Below are positions 41,653 to 49,780 of a stretch of 64,000 nt of DNA, in pieces. The number at the start of each line of letters is the position of its first letter. Within the stretch, counting starts at the first letter, position 1. The notes below the pieces were generated by a model. The model was not told the DNA's origin and made no database searches. It saw nothing but the letters and a program-made list of their open reading frames with translations. The DNA is from an uncultured Clostridia bacterium (GTDB taxonomy: Bacteria; Bacillota; Clostridia; Christensenellales; Borkfalkiaceae), in contig CANQWX010000001.1 of NCBI GenBank assembly GCA_947627665.1, forward strand, positions 1-64,000, in the 5' to 3' direction. A program made the position numbers and the translations under genes.

Positions 41653-43619
41653 GAAAACTTTGTATCCTCCTTGCGGGCGTCCTGCTGCTCGGCGCGGCAG
41701 GTGCGTTCGCGGGGTGTAACAACACGCCCGAAGAGGACGAAAAAGAGGAGCAGAGCGGGCTGTTTCCCGCCGCAGGCAGCGAACAGGTCACGGACCGCGC
41801 CTCTCTGGAATACGCCTACGGCGTCTACGGGGAGGGCGCGCTCGCGGACGAGGCAAACGGCTTTACGGACGTAACTTCGCTCACGGGCGGCAGGTTCATG
41901 GTCAACGGCAGCTACCGCACGGGGCTTGGGGAGAGCGGCAACCGCAACGACATCCGCGCCGAACTGTACAACGGCAGGGCGATCCGCTGCGTGGACCTCC
42001 CCGAGGGCTATGCGTTTACCCTGCCCGCCCCTTCGGCGGAAGTGGACTATTCGATCTCGCAGTACCGCACGCAGTACACCTACGGCGACGCCGTGCTCAC
42101 GGCGACCTTCGAGAGCAAGAATCCCTACACCGCCGACGAGGACCCGTGGTATCTCTTCGCCGAGAGCTGGCTGCTCAAATATCTCAACAGCGAGCTGTTC
42201 GGCCTGCTTGGGATCACCGCGCTCCGCGAGCCTGCGCACGCGTTCACACGGACGGAACCGTACGGCGATCTCGGCATTTTGGAGGGGTACGACGTCTACC
42301 GCTACGACCTCAAGATCGAGGACGGGGGGGAAGAGATCGCGCGTCCCTTCTACCACATCGCCGTCATCCGCGCCGAAAACGCCGTCAAGGAGTTCGCGCT
42401 CTTCGTCTTAAAAGCGGAAAGCGACCGCTCCGCCGACATGGACGCGATCGTGCAAAGTTATGTCCGCCTCCCCGTCAAGGGAGTGAAGCGGACGACGACG
42501 GTGTACGAAGCGCCGCCCGAAAATCCGCGCTGGAACGCTGCCACCAAGGCGTACTACGAGAGCTTCATCTCCTCCGACCGCGTGAAGTGGGGGGTGTTCA
42601 GCGCCTCCATGCCGGGGTACCGCGACGAGTACCTGCCCACGGACAACAACTATAAATATGTGCTCGACCTGAGCCGCCGCCACCAAAGTTATCTCGAAGA
42701 AGCGTGGGATTTCAAGTACGACATCTATCCCACCTATACGGCGCTCCAATACGCGGGCGAACGGGTGCGCTTCCCCGTCTACATGGCGGAGGAGCTTGCG
42801 GGCGGCGACGGCACGAACGGAAAGCCCGTGTTGCAGTTCACCTATCAGTTCACGGCGAACAACAACCTCATGGGCACCACCCCGATGTTCGACATCCTGC
42901 GCGGCAAGTACGACGGACAGTTCCGCGAACTTGCGCAGGACATCAAGAACTATCAAAAGCCCGTCCTCTTCCGCCTCAACAACGAGATGAACACCGACTG
43001 GACGAGCTACTGCGGTCTTATCACCCTGCTCGATCCCGACATCTTCGTGATGACGTGGAAGCGGCTGTACGGCATCTTCGAGGAGGTGGGCGTCGACAAC
43101 TCCATCTGGATCTGGAACCCCAATTCCAACTCCATGCCCTACGGCTGCTGGGGAGAGGACCTGTGCTACTTCCCCGGGCGGGAATATGTGCAGCTGCTCG
43201 GCGGCACCTATTACGAGCTGAACAACTACACCAAGGAAGCTGCGCCGAAGAGCTGCCAATCGTTCAAGAAGATGTACACGGAGCTGTACCGCAAGAACGC
43301 CGCTTTCCGCGAATGGAGCGTCATCCTCTCGGAGTTCGGCTGCGGCTCGGGCGGCGACTACTCGGGCGAGCTTGGCAGAAACCGCGACGTGCAGCTCAAG
43401 TGGGTGCGGGAAATGTTCGAGGAGTTCAACGATCCCGATCCCGCCGACTATATCAAGCAGATCAAGGGCGCGGTCTGGTTCAACGCCAACGACTATAACT
43501 ACGACAACGGCACAAAGGTCACCAACCGCTATCAGCTCTACGATCCCAATAACAACTATTACAGCGATCTTCTCCCGCTCATGGAGGAGTTCCGGCGCGG
43601 GCTTTCGGGCAGAGAGTGA
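41649..43619 (+). CDS. GH26-like glycosidase lipoprotein (copy 2)
   Basis: A 656-residue paralogue of the preceding protein, coupled to it by ATGA. Lipobox 'GAFAGC'. It lacks the 'DGKCDVCG' motif but keeps the N-terminal beta domain ('QYRTQYTYGDAVLTATFES') and all barrel blocks: 'VLFRLNNEMNTDWTSYCG', 'SIWIWNPNSNSMPYGCWGED', 'YVQLLGGTYYE' and 'VILSEFGCGSGGDYSGELGR'. The same His-to-Asn change before the acid/base Glu is present. Tandem duplication followed by divergence suggests related but different substrates. The start at 41649 replaces the ORF-track start inside copy 1. Confidence 0.72.
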   Translation: MRKLCILLAGVLLLGAAGAFAGCNNTPEEDEKEEQSGLFPAAGSEQVTDRASLEYAYGVYGEGALADEANGFTDVTSLTGGRFMVNGSYRTGLGESGNRNDIRAELYNGRAIRCVDLPEGYAFTLPAPSAEVDYSISQYRTQYTYGDAVLTATFESKNPYTADEDPWYLFAESWLLKYLNSELFGLLGITALREPAHAFTRTEPYGDLGILEGYDVYRYDLKIEDGGEEIARPFYHIAVIRAENAVKEFALFVLKAESDRSADMDAIVQSYVRLPVKGVKRTTTVYEAPPENPRWNAATKAYYESFISSDRVKWGVFSASMPGYRDEYLPTDNNYKYVLDLSRRHQSYLEEAWDFKYDIYPTYTALQYAGERVRFPVYMAEELAGGDGTNGKPVLQFTYQFTANNNLMGTTPMFDILRGKYDGQFRELAQDIKNYQKPVLFRLNNEMNTDWTSYCGLITLLDPDIFVMTWKRLYGIFEEVGVDNSIWIWNPNSNSMPYGCWGEDLCYFPGREYVQLLGGTYYELNNYTKEAAPKSCQSFKKMYTELYRKNAAFREWSVILSEFGCGSGGDYSGELGRNRDVQLKWVREMFEEFNDPDPADYIKQIKGAVWFNANDYNYDNGTKVTNRYQLYDPNNNYYSDLLPLMEEFRRGLSGRE

Positions 43620-43650
43620 CGCGCACGATCAGAAGGAAAGGTGGTTTGCC

Positions 43651-44352
43651 ATGAAAAACGTCATTCCGAAGGGTTTGGTCGTATCCTGCCAGGCGCTCAA
43701 AGACGAGCCGCTCTACGGCGGGAACACGATCCCCAAAATGGCGCTTGCCGCCAAGCAGGGAGGGGCGGTCGGGATCCGCGCCAATACTGTGCGGGACATC
43801 AACGCCATTTACCGCATCACGGGAGGGGAACTTCCCATCATCGGGCTGATCAAGCGGGAGTATCCCGGCTCTCCCGTCTACATCACGCCCACGCGCAAGG
43901 AGGTCAAGGCGCTCATCGCCTCCTCCTGCCACGTCATCGCGCTGGATGCGACGCTGCGTCCCCGTCCCAAGGGAGCTACCTTCGAAGAGCTTGTCGCCTA
44001 TATCCGCGACAATTCGGACAAGGCGGTCATGGCGGACTGCGCGACCGATGAGGACGCCCTTGCCGCCGACGCGCTCGGCGTGGACTACATCTCCACGACC
44101 ATGCGCAGCTATACCGCCGACACGGCGGGCTTTACGATCCCCGATCCCGGTTTCTGCGCGCGGCTTCTGCGCAATGTAAAGAACGCCACCGTCGTCGCCG
44201 AGGGAGGCATCAACTCCTTTGCGGCGCTGCGCAGCGTGCTCGATTCGGGCGTCGAACATGTCATCATCGGCGCGGCGATCACCCGTCCGCAGGTCATCAC
44301 CCGCGAATTCGTCAACGTGCTCGAGGGACATCCTAATTTTGCGGGGGAATAA
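43651..44352 (+). CDS. nanE: N-acetylmannosamine-6-phosphate 2-epimerase
   Basis: Converts ManNAc-6-P to GlcNAc-6-P. The 233-residue TIM barrel is full length, with 'GLVVSCQALKDEPLYGG', 'GAVGIRANTVRDI', 'PIIGLIKREYPGSPVYITPT' (catalytic Lys region), 'IALDATLRPRPKG', 'MADCATDEDALAADALGVDY' and 'VVAEGGINSF'. The start at 43651 follows GGAAAGG; the ORF-track start lies in the previous gene. Its product feeds NagA and NagB a few genes downstream. The usual partners for sialic acid (NanA lyase, sialidase) are absent, so the ManNAc may come from another source. Confidence 0.93.
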   Translation: MKNVIPKGLVVSCQALKDEPLYGGNTIPKMALAAKQGGAVGIRANTVRDINAIYRITGGELPIIGLIKREYPGSPVYITPTRKEVKALIASSCHVIALDATLRPRPKGATFEELVAYIRDNSDKAVMADCATDEDALAADALGVDYISTTMRSYTADTAGFTIPDPGFCARLLRNVKNATVVAEGGINSFAALRSVLDSGVEHVIIGAAITRPQVITREFVNVLEGHPNFAGE

Positions 44353-44353
44353 C

Positions 44354-45604
44354 ATGAAATTTACGGTTGCGATCCTCGGCTGCGGGAACCGCGGTGCGGA
44401 AACGTACGGCGTGCTCTTGCAGGAGAGGGAGGAATTTACGATCGCGGCGCTCTGCGACCGCGACCGCGGGCGGCTGGAACACTACGGCAAGCAATTTTCG
44501 GTGCCCGCGGAGGCGTGCTTTGCGGACGAAGAGCAATTCTTCGCGGCGCGGCGCGCCGATCTTCTCGTCATCGCCACGATGGACGCCGACCATGTCCGCC
44601 AAGGCGTGAAGGCGCTCTCGCTCGGCTACGATCTGCTGCTCGAAAAACCCGTTTCGGACCGCCGTGAAGAGCTGGAAGCGCTGCTGGCGGCACAGAAGCG
44701 GTACGGCGGCAAGGTCGTCGTGTGCCACGTCCTCCGCTATGCGCCCGCTTTCGTCAAGGCGGCGCAGCTGCTCAAAGAGGGGCGGATCGGCAGGCTCGTC
44801 GCCATACAGGCGCTCGAACAGGTGGCATATTGGCATCAGGCGCACAGCTATGTCCGCGGGAATTGGCGCTCGCGGGCGGAAACGGCGCCCATGATCCTCG
44901 CCAAGTGCTGCCACGACCTCGACCTTCTGCAATACTATGCCGGTTCGCGCGCCGAGAGCGTTTCCTCGGTGGGGGACCTCGTCTGGTTCAAACCCGAGAA
45001 CGCCCCCGGGGGCGCCGCCGCGCGCTGCACCGATTGCAAATATATCGAAACCTGTCCCTATAGCGCCAAGCGCATCTATGTGGACGCATGGAAGCGGAAC
45101 GGGCGGTTCCCCGCCGTCTGGCCGCAGATCCAGATCACGTCCGATTATCCGCTCACCGAAGAAAAGCTGCTGCGGGCGATCCGCGAGGGCGCCTACGGCA
45201 GATGTGTGTATCATTGCGACAACGACGTCGTCGACCACCAGCTCACCGAGATCGCCTTTGAAAACGGCGTCAAAGCGACGCTCACCATGACGGCGTTTAC
45301 GGCGGGTACGGGCAGGATCATGCGCTTCTTCGGCACGATGGGGGAGATCGTCCTCGACGAAGAGGAGGACGTCGTTTCCCTGCGGCCGTTCGGCAGAGAG
45401 CGGGAGGACTTCCGCATCTCCGCGCTCGCCGCGATCGACAGCGGGCACGGCGGGGGAGACCGCGCGCTCGTGGAAACGCTCTACGGCGTGCTCTGCGGGC
45501 GAGAGGGAGAAACTTCGCTCGAGCGCTCGGTGGAGAGCCATCTCATGGCGATCTGCGCCGAGGAGTCCCGCCTCAAGGGCGGCGCGCTCGTCCGCGTTCA
45601 CTGA
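44354..45604 (+). CDS. Gfo/Idh/MocA-family oxidoreductase
   Basis: An NAD(P)-dependent sugar or cyclitol dehydrogenase-like protein of 416 residues. The N-terminal Rossmann fold begins 'VAILGCGNRGAETYG', with 'DADHVRQGVKALSLGYDLLL' and the active-site 'EKPVS' lysine motif; the C-terminal domain contains 'AKCCHDLDLLQYY' (catalytic His region). A cysteine-rich insert 'CTDCKYIETCPYSAKRIYVD' may bind metal, as in a subset of this family. Substrate unknown. It starts one base after nanE, so it may oxidise or epimerise a sugar from the same glycan. Confidence 0.85.
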   Translation: MKFTVAILGCGNRGAETYGVLLQEREEFTIAALCDRDRGRLEHYGKQFSVPAEACFADEEQFFAARRADLLVIATMDADHVRQGVKALSLGYDLLLEKPVSDRREELEALLAAQKRYGGKVVVCHVLRYAPAFVKAAQLLKEGRIGRLVAIQALEQVAYWHQAHSYVRGNWRSRAETAPMILAKCCHDLDLLQYYAGSRAESVSSVGDLVWFKPENAPGGAAARCTDCKYIETCPYSAKRIYVDAWKRNGRFPAVWPQIQITSDYPLTEEKLLRAIREGAYGRCVYHCDNDVVDHQLTEIAFENGVKATLTMTAFTAGTGRIMRFFGTMGEIVLDEEEDVVSLRPFGREREDFRISALAAIDSGHGGGDRALVETLYGVLCGREGETSLERSVESHLMAICAEESRLKGGALVRVH

Positions 45605-45612
45605 AAACCGTA

Positions 45613-45635
45613 CACCCGAAGGGCGCCTTCGGGTG
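45613..45635 (+). other. Intra-operon hairpin
   Basis: CACCCGAAGG (45613-45622) pairs with CCTTCGGGTG (45626-45635) around GCG and is followed by ATGTTTTATG. A second GC hairpin (GCCGC/GCGGC) follows at about 45648-45666. They may act as a partial terminator or an mRNA processing site between the two halves of the operon. Confidence 0.4.
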
Positions 45636-45693
45636 ATGTTTTATGCCGTGCCGCCCTGCGGTGCGGCGCAATAACCGAATGGGGGAGAAAAAT

Positions 45694-47052
45694 ATGACCG
45701 TTCCTGTCCTGGATCCCGATTTTTATCCGTTTGTTCTCTTTCTCGCACAATATGAAAAAGAGGTGGCTTCGCTTCCCGCAGAGAAGCGCGCCCGCGTGGC
45801 GTTCTGCGTTTCGCACGGCGAAAAGCGGGAAGTGTACGCCTGCGAGATGCACCGCGACGGCGAGGACGACGCCCGCACCTGCTTCCTTGCCGAACGGCTC
45901 GTAAAGACCATGCTCTGGCTGTACGGCGGCAACCGCGTCGGTGTATACGGCAGCGAGCGGATCTATCGCTACCTTTGCGAACGCTACTGCGCGGACGGTG
46001 CGCGGGCGTTCGATTTCCGCTTCATGCAGGAGGTGTACGAACAGCCCTTTGCGGTGGAGCGGCTTTCCCGCGAGCCGCAGCGCCACGGCGCTTCCTATCG
46101 GGTGGGCGGACATCTCAAGGGCTGCCGCATCGGCTTTGACGCGGGCGGCAGCGACCGCAAGGTGAGCGCCGTCGTGGATGGCGTGCCCGTCTATTCCGAA
46201 GAGGTGGTCTGGCACCCCAAGACGGCGGAGGACCCTCACTACCACTACGAAGAGATCCTCACCGCCATGAAGACGGCGGCGGGCAAGATGCCCCGCGTAG
46301 ACGCGATCGGCGTTTCCTCCGCGGGCGTGTATATCGACAACAAGATCATGACCGCCTCCCTCTTCCTCAAAGTGGACAGGGCAAAGTACGGCGATTATGT
46401 CAAAAACATGTACTTAAACGTTGCAAAGGAGCTTGGCGCGCCCGTCGAGGTCGCCAACGACGGGGACGTCACCGCCCTTGCGGGGAGCATGGAGCTTGGC
46501 GAGGGTCGGGTGCTCGGCATCGCCATGGGCACGAGCGAGGCGGCGGGCTACATCAACGGCGAAGGGGGGCTGAACGGTTGGCTCTCGGAGCTTGCCTTCG
46601 TGCCCGTCGACCTGAACCCCGCGGCGATGCGGGACGAGTGGAGCGGCGATCTCGGCGTCGGCTGCAAATATTTCTCGCAGGACGCCGTCATCAAGCTCGC
46701 GGAGGCGGGCGGCTACCGCTTTGAGGAGGGGCTTACGCCCGCGGAAAAGCTCAAAGCGGTGCAAAAACTTGCCGAGGCGGGGGTCCCCTTGGCGGAGCAG
46801 GTGTTTGCGGACATCGGCGTGTATCTCGGCTACACGCTGCCCTTCTATGCGCGCTTTTACGACATCGGGCACGTTCTGCTCCTCGGCAGGGTGATGAGCG
46901 GCAGAGGGGGCGCCATCGTGCTCGGGCGCTGCAAGCAGGTGCTGCGGGAGGAGTTCCCCGCGCTCGCCTCGCTCGACATCTCGTTGCCCGACGAAAACAG
47001 CAGGAGAGTGGGGCAGAGCATTGCCGCGGCAAGCCTCCCCAAAGACAGATAA
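45694..47052 (+). CDS. Atypical ROK/ASKHA-fold sugar kinase-like protein
   Basis: A 452-residue protein. Residues ~1-145 form a domain I do not recognise ('EKRARVAFCVSHGEKREVYA', 'RFMQEVYEQPFAVERLSREP'). The rest is ROK-like: 'GCRIGFDAGGSDRKVSAVVD' (phosphate-1), 'GVSSAGVYIDNKI', 'VANDGDVTALAGSMEL', 'GIAMGTSEAAGYI' (phosphate-2) and 'LLGRVMSGRGG'. The zinc cluster CxCGxxGCxE of ROK kinases is missing, so it is either a divergent kinase or a sensor. Next to nanE, nagB and nagA, a ManNAc or GlcNAc kinase is plausible. The start at 45694 follows GGGGGAG. Confidence 0.72.
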   Translation: MTVPVLDPDFYPFVLFLAQYEKEVASLPAEKRARVAFCVSHGEKREVYACEMHRDGEDDARTCFLAERLVKTMLWLYGGNRVGVYGSERIYRYLCERYCADGARAFDFRFMQEVYEQPFAVERLSREPQRHGASYRVGGHLKGCRIGFDAGGSDRKVSAVVDGVPVYSEEVVWHPKTAEDPHYHYEEILTAMKTAAGKMPRVDAIGVSSAGVYIDNKIMTASLFLKVDRAKYGDYVKNMYLNVAKELGAPVEVANDGDVTALAGSMELGEGRVLGIAMGTSEAAGYINGEGGLNGWLSELAFVPVDLNPAAMRDEWSGDLGVGCKYFSQDAVIKLAEAGGYRFEEGLTPAEKLKAVQKLAEAGVPLAEQVFADIGVYLGYTLPFYARFYDIGHVLLLGRVMSGRGGAIVLGRCKQVLREEFPALASLDISLPDENSRRVGQSIAAASLPKDR

Positions 47053-47064
47053 AAGGAGAAACTT

Positions 47065-47787
47065 ATGAAGGTCATCATCACCAAGGACTATGAGGAAATG
47101 AGCGCGAAGGCATTCGAGCTGATGAAGCAGGTCGTCACCGAAAATCCCTCCGCCGTGCTGGGGCTTGCCACGGGCAGCACGCCGCTCGGGCTGTACGAAA
47201 GAATGGCGGAGGACCACAAAAAGAACGGCACGTCCTACAAACAGGTCAAGACGGTCAATCTCGACGAGTACGAGGGGCTGGATATTTCGAGCGACCAGAG
47301 CTACGTCTATTTCATGCGCGAAAATCTCTTCCGCCATCTCGACATCCGTCCCGCGAACACCAACATCGAGAACGGGAAGGCGCAGGACCCCGAGGCGGAA
47401 TGCGCCCGCTACAACGCCCTTCTCGAGAGCATGCGGCAGGATATCCAGGTGCTCGGCATCGGCTCCAACGGGCATATCGCCTTCAACGAACCGGGCACGC
47501 CCTTCGACGCGGAGACACACGTCGTCGACCTCACCGAGAGCACGATACGGGACAACTCCCGCCTCTTCGCGCGCATCGAGGACGTCCCCCGCCGCGCCTT
47601 TACGATGGGGCCGAAAAATATCATGAACGCGCGCAGGATCCTCATCCTCGCCAGCGGCGCGAACAAGGCGAAGGCGGTCTTGGGGCTTGTCAAGGGCGAG
47701 GTCACCGAACAGCTGCCCGCCAGCGTGCTGCAACGCCACCCCGACTGCACCCTCGTGTGCGACGAAGCCGCGGCTTCCCTTCTCTGA
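47065..47787 (+). CDS. nagB: Glucosamine-6-phosphate deaminase
   Basis: Converts GlcN-6-P to fructose-6-P and ammonia. The 240-residue protein is full length, with 'VLGLATGSTPLGLYERM', 'TVNLDEYEGLD' (general-base Asp region), 'GIGSNGHIAFNEPG' and 'SGANKAKAVLGLVKGEV'. Length fits the short Firmicutes NagB. SD AAAGGAG lies before the start. nagA follows four bases after its stop. Confidence 0.95.
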   Translation: MKVIITKDYEEMSAKAFELMKQVVTENPSAVLGLATGSTPLGLYERMAEDHKKNGTSYKQVKTVNLDEYEGLDISSDQSYVYFMRENLFRHLDIRPANTNIENGKAQDPEAECARYNALLESMRQDIQVLGIGSNGHIAFNEPGTPFDAETHVVDLTESTIRDNSRLFARIEDVPRRAFTMGPKNIMNARRILILASGANKAKAVLGLVKGEVTEQLPASVLQRHPDCTLVCDEAAASLL

Positions 47788-47791
47788 GAAT

Positions 47792-48946
47792 ATGAAATAT
47801 TTTGAAAATGTCCCCGTCTATCTCCACGGGACGGGGATCGTAAAGAGCAGCGTGCGTTTCGGCGAAAGGATCGTTTCCTTCTCGGAAGGGGAGGAAAAGA
47901 TCGCCCTGCCCGAGGGAGCGGTCGTGCTCCCCGGATTTGTCGACGAACACATCCACGGCGCGGGCGGCGCAGACGCCATGGACGGCACCGCGGCGGCGCT
48001 CACGACCATCTCGCAGACGCTCGTCAGGGAGGGGACCACCTCCTTCCTTGCGACCACCATGACCCAATCGCCCCAGAATATCGTGCGGGCGCTTACGGCC
48101 GTACGGGAAAAATGCGCGGCGGATAGCAAAAAAGACCGCCCGACGGGCGCCCGTCTTTTGGGCGCGCACCTCGAAGGGCCGTTCATCTCGGCGGCGCACA
48201 AGGGGGCGCAGCCGCTCGGATACGTCGCCGCGCCCTCCATCGAAACGTTTGAAGCATATCAGGCCGCGAGCGGCGGGAACATCCGCATCGTCACCCTTGC
48301 GCCCGAGGAAGCGGGGGCGGAGGCGCTCATATCCCGCCTCACCGCGTCGGGCGTGGTGGTTTCCCTCGGACATACGGGCGCGAAATACGCGGACGTCGCG
48401 CGGGCGGTTTCCCTCGGCGCGCGGCACGTCACCCACACCTACAACGCGCAGTCGCCCCTCCACCACCGCGAGATCGGCACCGTGGGCAGCGCCCTCCTCA
48501 TGGACGAACTTGACTGCGAACTCATCGCCGATACCATCCACGTCAGCGAGCCAGCCATACGGCTGCTCGTAAAATGCAAGACGCCCGCCCGCATCCTTCT
48601 CATCACCGACGCCATCCGCGCAAAGGGGCTTGGGGACGGGGAGAGCGAACTCGGCGGGCAAAAGGTGTACGTCAAGGGCGGCGAGGCAAGGCTCGAAGAC
48701 GGCACCCTCGCGGGCAGCGTGCTCCAAATGAACCGCGCCGTGCAGAACATGGTGGAAAAGGCGGGGCTGTCCCTGCCCGAGGCGGTGGACTGCGCCTCGC
48801 TCTTGCCCGCAAAGGCGCTCGGCCTTTCGGGAGAGCTTGGCAGCGTCGCCCCCGGCAAGCGGGCGGACTTCACCGTTTTAAGTCCCGCGTTCGACGTCCT
48901 CATGACGGTCGTCGGCGGCGAGATCGTCTACCGTCATGCGTTATAA
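47792..48946 (+). CDS. nagA: N-acetylglucosamine-6-phosphate deacetylase
   Basis: Deacetylates GlcNAc-6-P to GlcN-6-P. The 384-residue amidohydrolase has 'VLPGFVDEHIHGAGGADAMD' (metal site), 'LGAHLEGPFIS' (metal Glu), 'SLGHTGAKYADV', 'HVTHTYNAQSPLHHREIG', 'LITDAIRAKGLGDGE' (catalytic Asp) and 'SVAPGKRADFTVL'. The start at 47792 is four bases after nagB with a weak GAGAA site; ORF-track extension into nagB is rejected. The 3' end overlaps the epimerase gene by 11 nt. Confidence 0.95.
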   Translation: MKYFENVPVYLHGTGIVKSSVRFGERIVSFSEGEEKIALPEGAVVLPGFVDEHIHGAGGADAMDGTAAALTTISQTLVREGTTSFLATTMTQSPQNIVRALTAVREKCAADSKKDRPTGARLLGAHLEGPFISAAHKGAQPLGYVAAPSIETFEAYQAASGGNIRIVTLAPEEAGAEALISRLTASGVVVSLGHTGAKYADVARAVSLGARHVTHTYNAQSPLHHREIGTVGSALLMDELDCELIADTIHVSEPAIRLLVKCKTPARILLITDAIRAKGLGDGESELGGQKVYVKGGEARLEDGTLAGSVLQMNRAVQNMVEKAGLSLPEAVDCASLLPAKALGLSGELGSVAPGKRADFTVLSPAFDVLMTVVGGEIVYRHAL

Positions 48947-49778
48947 GCTCGAAAACGACGCCATGAGCGTCATGATCGACGCGCTCGGCGCGGAACCTGT
49001 CAGCCTGGTATTCCGCGGCAGAGAGCGGCTCTGGCAGAACGCAAACGGCAGCTGGGCGGGACATGCGCCCGTCCTCTTTCCCGTCTGCGGGAATTGCGCG
49101 GTGGACGTCGGCGGCGTGCATTACCGCCTGCCCCGCCACGGATTTGCCCGCAGAATGAACTTTGCGCTCAAAGCGCAGACGGAGCGTTGCCTCTCGCTCG
49201 TGCTGCACTCGGACGGGGAAACGCTGCGGCAATTCCCGTTCGCGTTCGTCCTTACCGTGACTTACCGCTTGGAGGGGGACAGCCTGCTCATCGGCTACGA
49301 GGCGGAAAACCCCGCGGAGGAGCCGCTGTACTTTTCGTGGGGCGGGCACCTTTCGCACGCGCTCTTTGCCCCGTTTTCGCGGCACGTCCTGCGTTTTGCG
49401 GAGCGGGAGGAGCTGATCGCCGCGCTGCACGACGGCGAGGGCAGGCTCACGGGCGAAAGAAAACTGCTCGGCACGGGGCGGGAACTTCCGCTCTCTCAGG
49501 AGGCGCTCAACGGCAACACCCTCATTTTCAAGCCAAGATCGCGCGAGGTCACCCTCTGCGAGGGGGAAAAGCCGCTCGCAAAGGTCGGATTCGCGGACTT
49601 TGACTACCTGCTTTTATGGCGGCCCGCGGGGGCGGACATGCTCTGCGTCGAACCGTGGGGCAACCTGCCCGACCGCGCGGGGGAGTTCCTTCCCTTCCCG
49701 CAGAAGAGGGGGGTGCGCGTCCTGGCGGGCGGGGAAAGCGTTTCCGCGCTGCAAAAAATCACCTATTACGAGGTCTGA
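48936..49778 (+). CDS. Aldose 1-epimerase-family protein (LacX-like)
   Basis: A 280-residue galactose-mutarotase-fold protein. Visible family segments: 'MIDALGAEPVSLVFRGRERL', 'APVLFPVCGNCAVD', 'YRLPRHGFARRMNFAL' (catalytic His region), 'YFSWGGHLSHAL' and 'LLLWRPAGADMLCVEPWGN'. It would interconvert sugar anomers released by the neighbouring glycosidases. It overlaps nagA by 11 nt and the GH36 gene follows two bases after its stop. Confidence 0.85.
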   Translation: MRYKLENDAMSVMIDALGAEPVSLVFRGRERLWQNANGSWAGHAPVLFPVCGNCAVDVGGVHYRLPRHGFARRMNFALKAQTERCLSLVLHSDGETLRQFPFAFVLTVTYRLEGDSLLIGYEAENPAEEPLYFSWGGHLSHALFAPFSRHVLRFAEREELIAALHDGEGRLTGERKLLGTGRELPLSQEALNGNTLIFKPRSREVTLCEGEKPLAKVGFADFDYLLLWRPAGADMLCVEPWGNLPDRAGEFLPFPQKRGVRVLAGGESVSALQKITYYEV

Positions 49779-49780
49779 AT

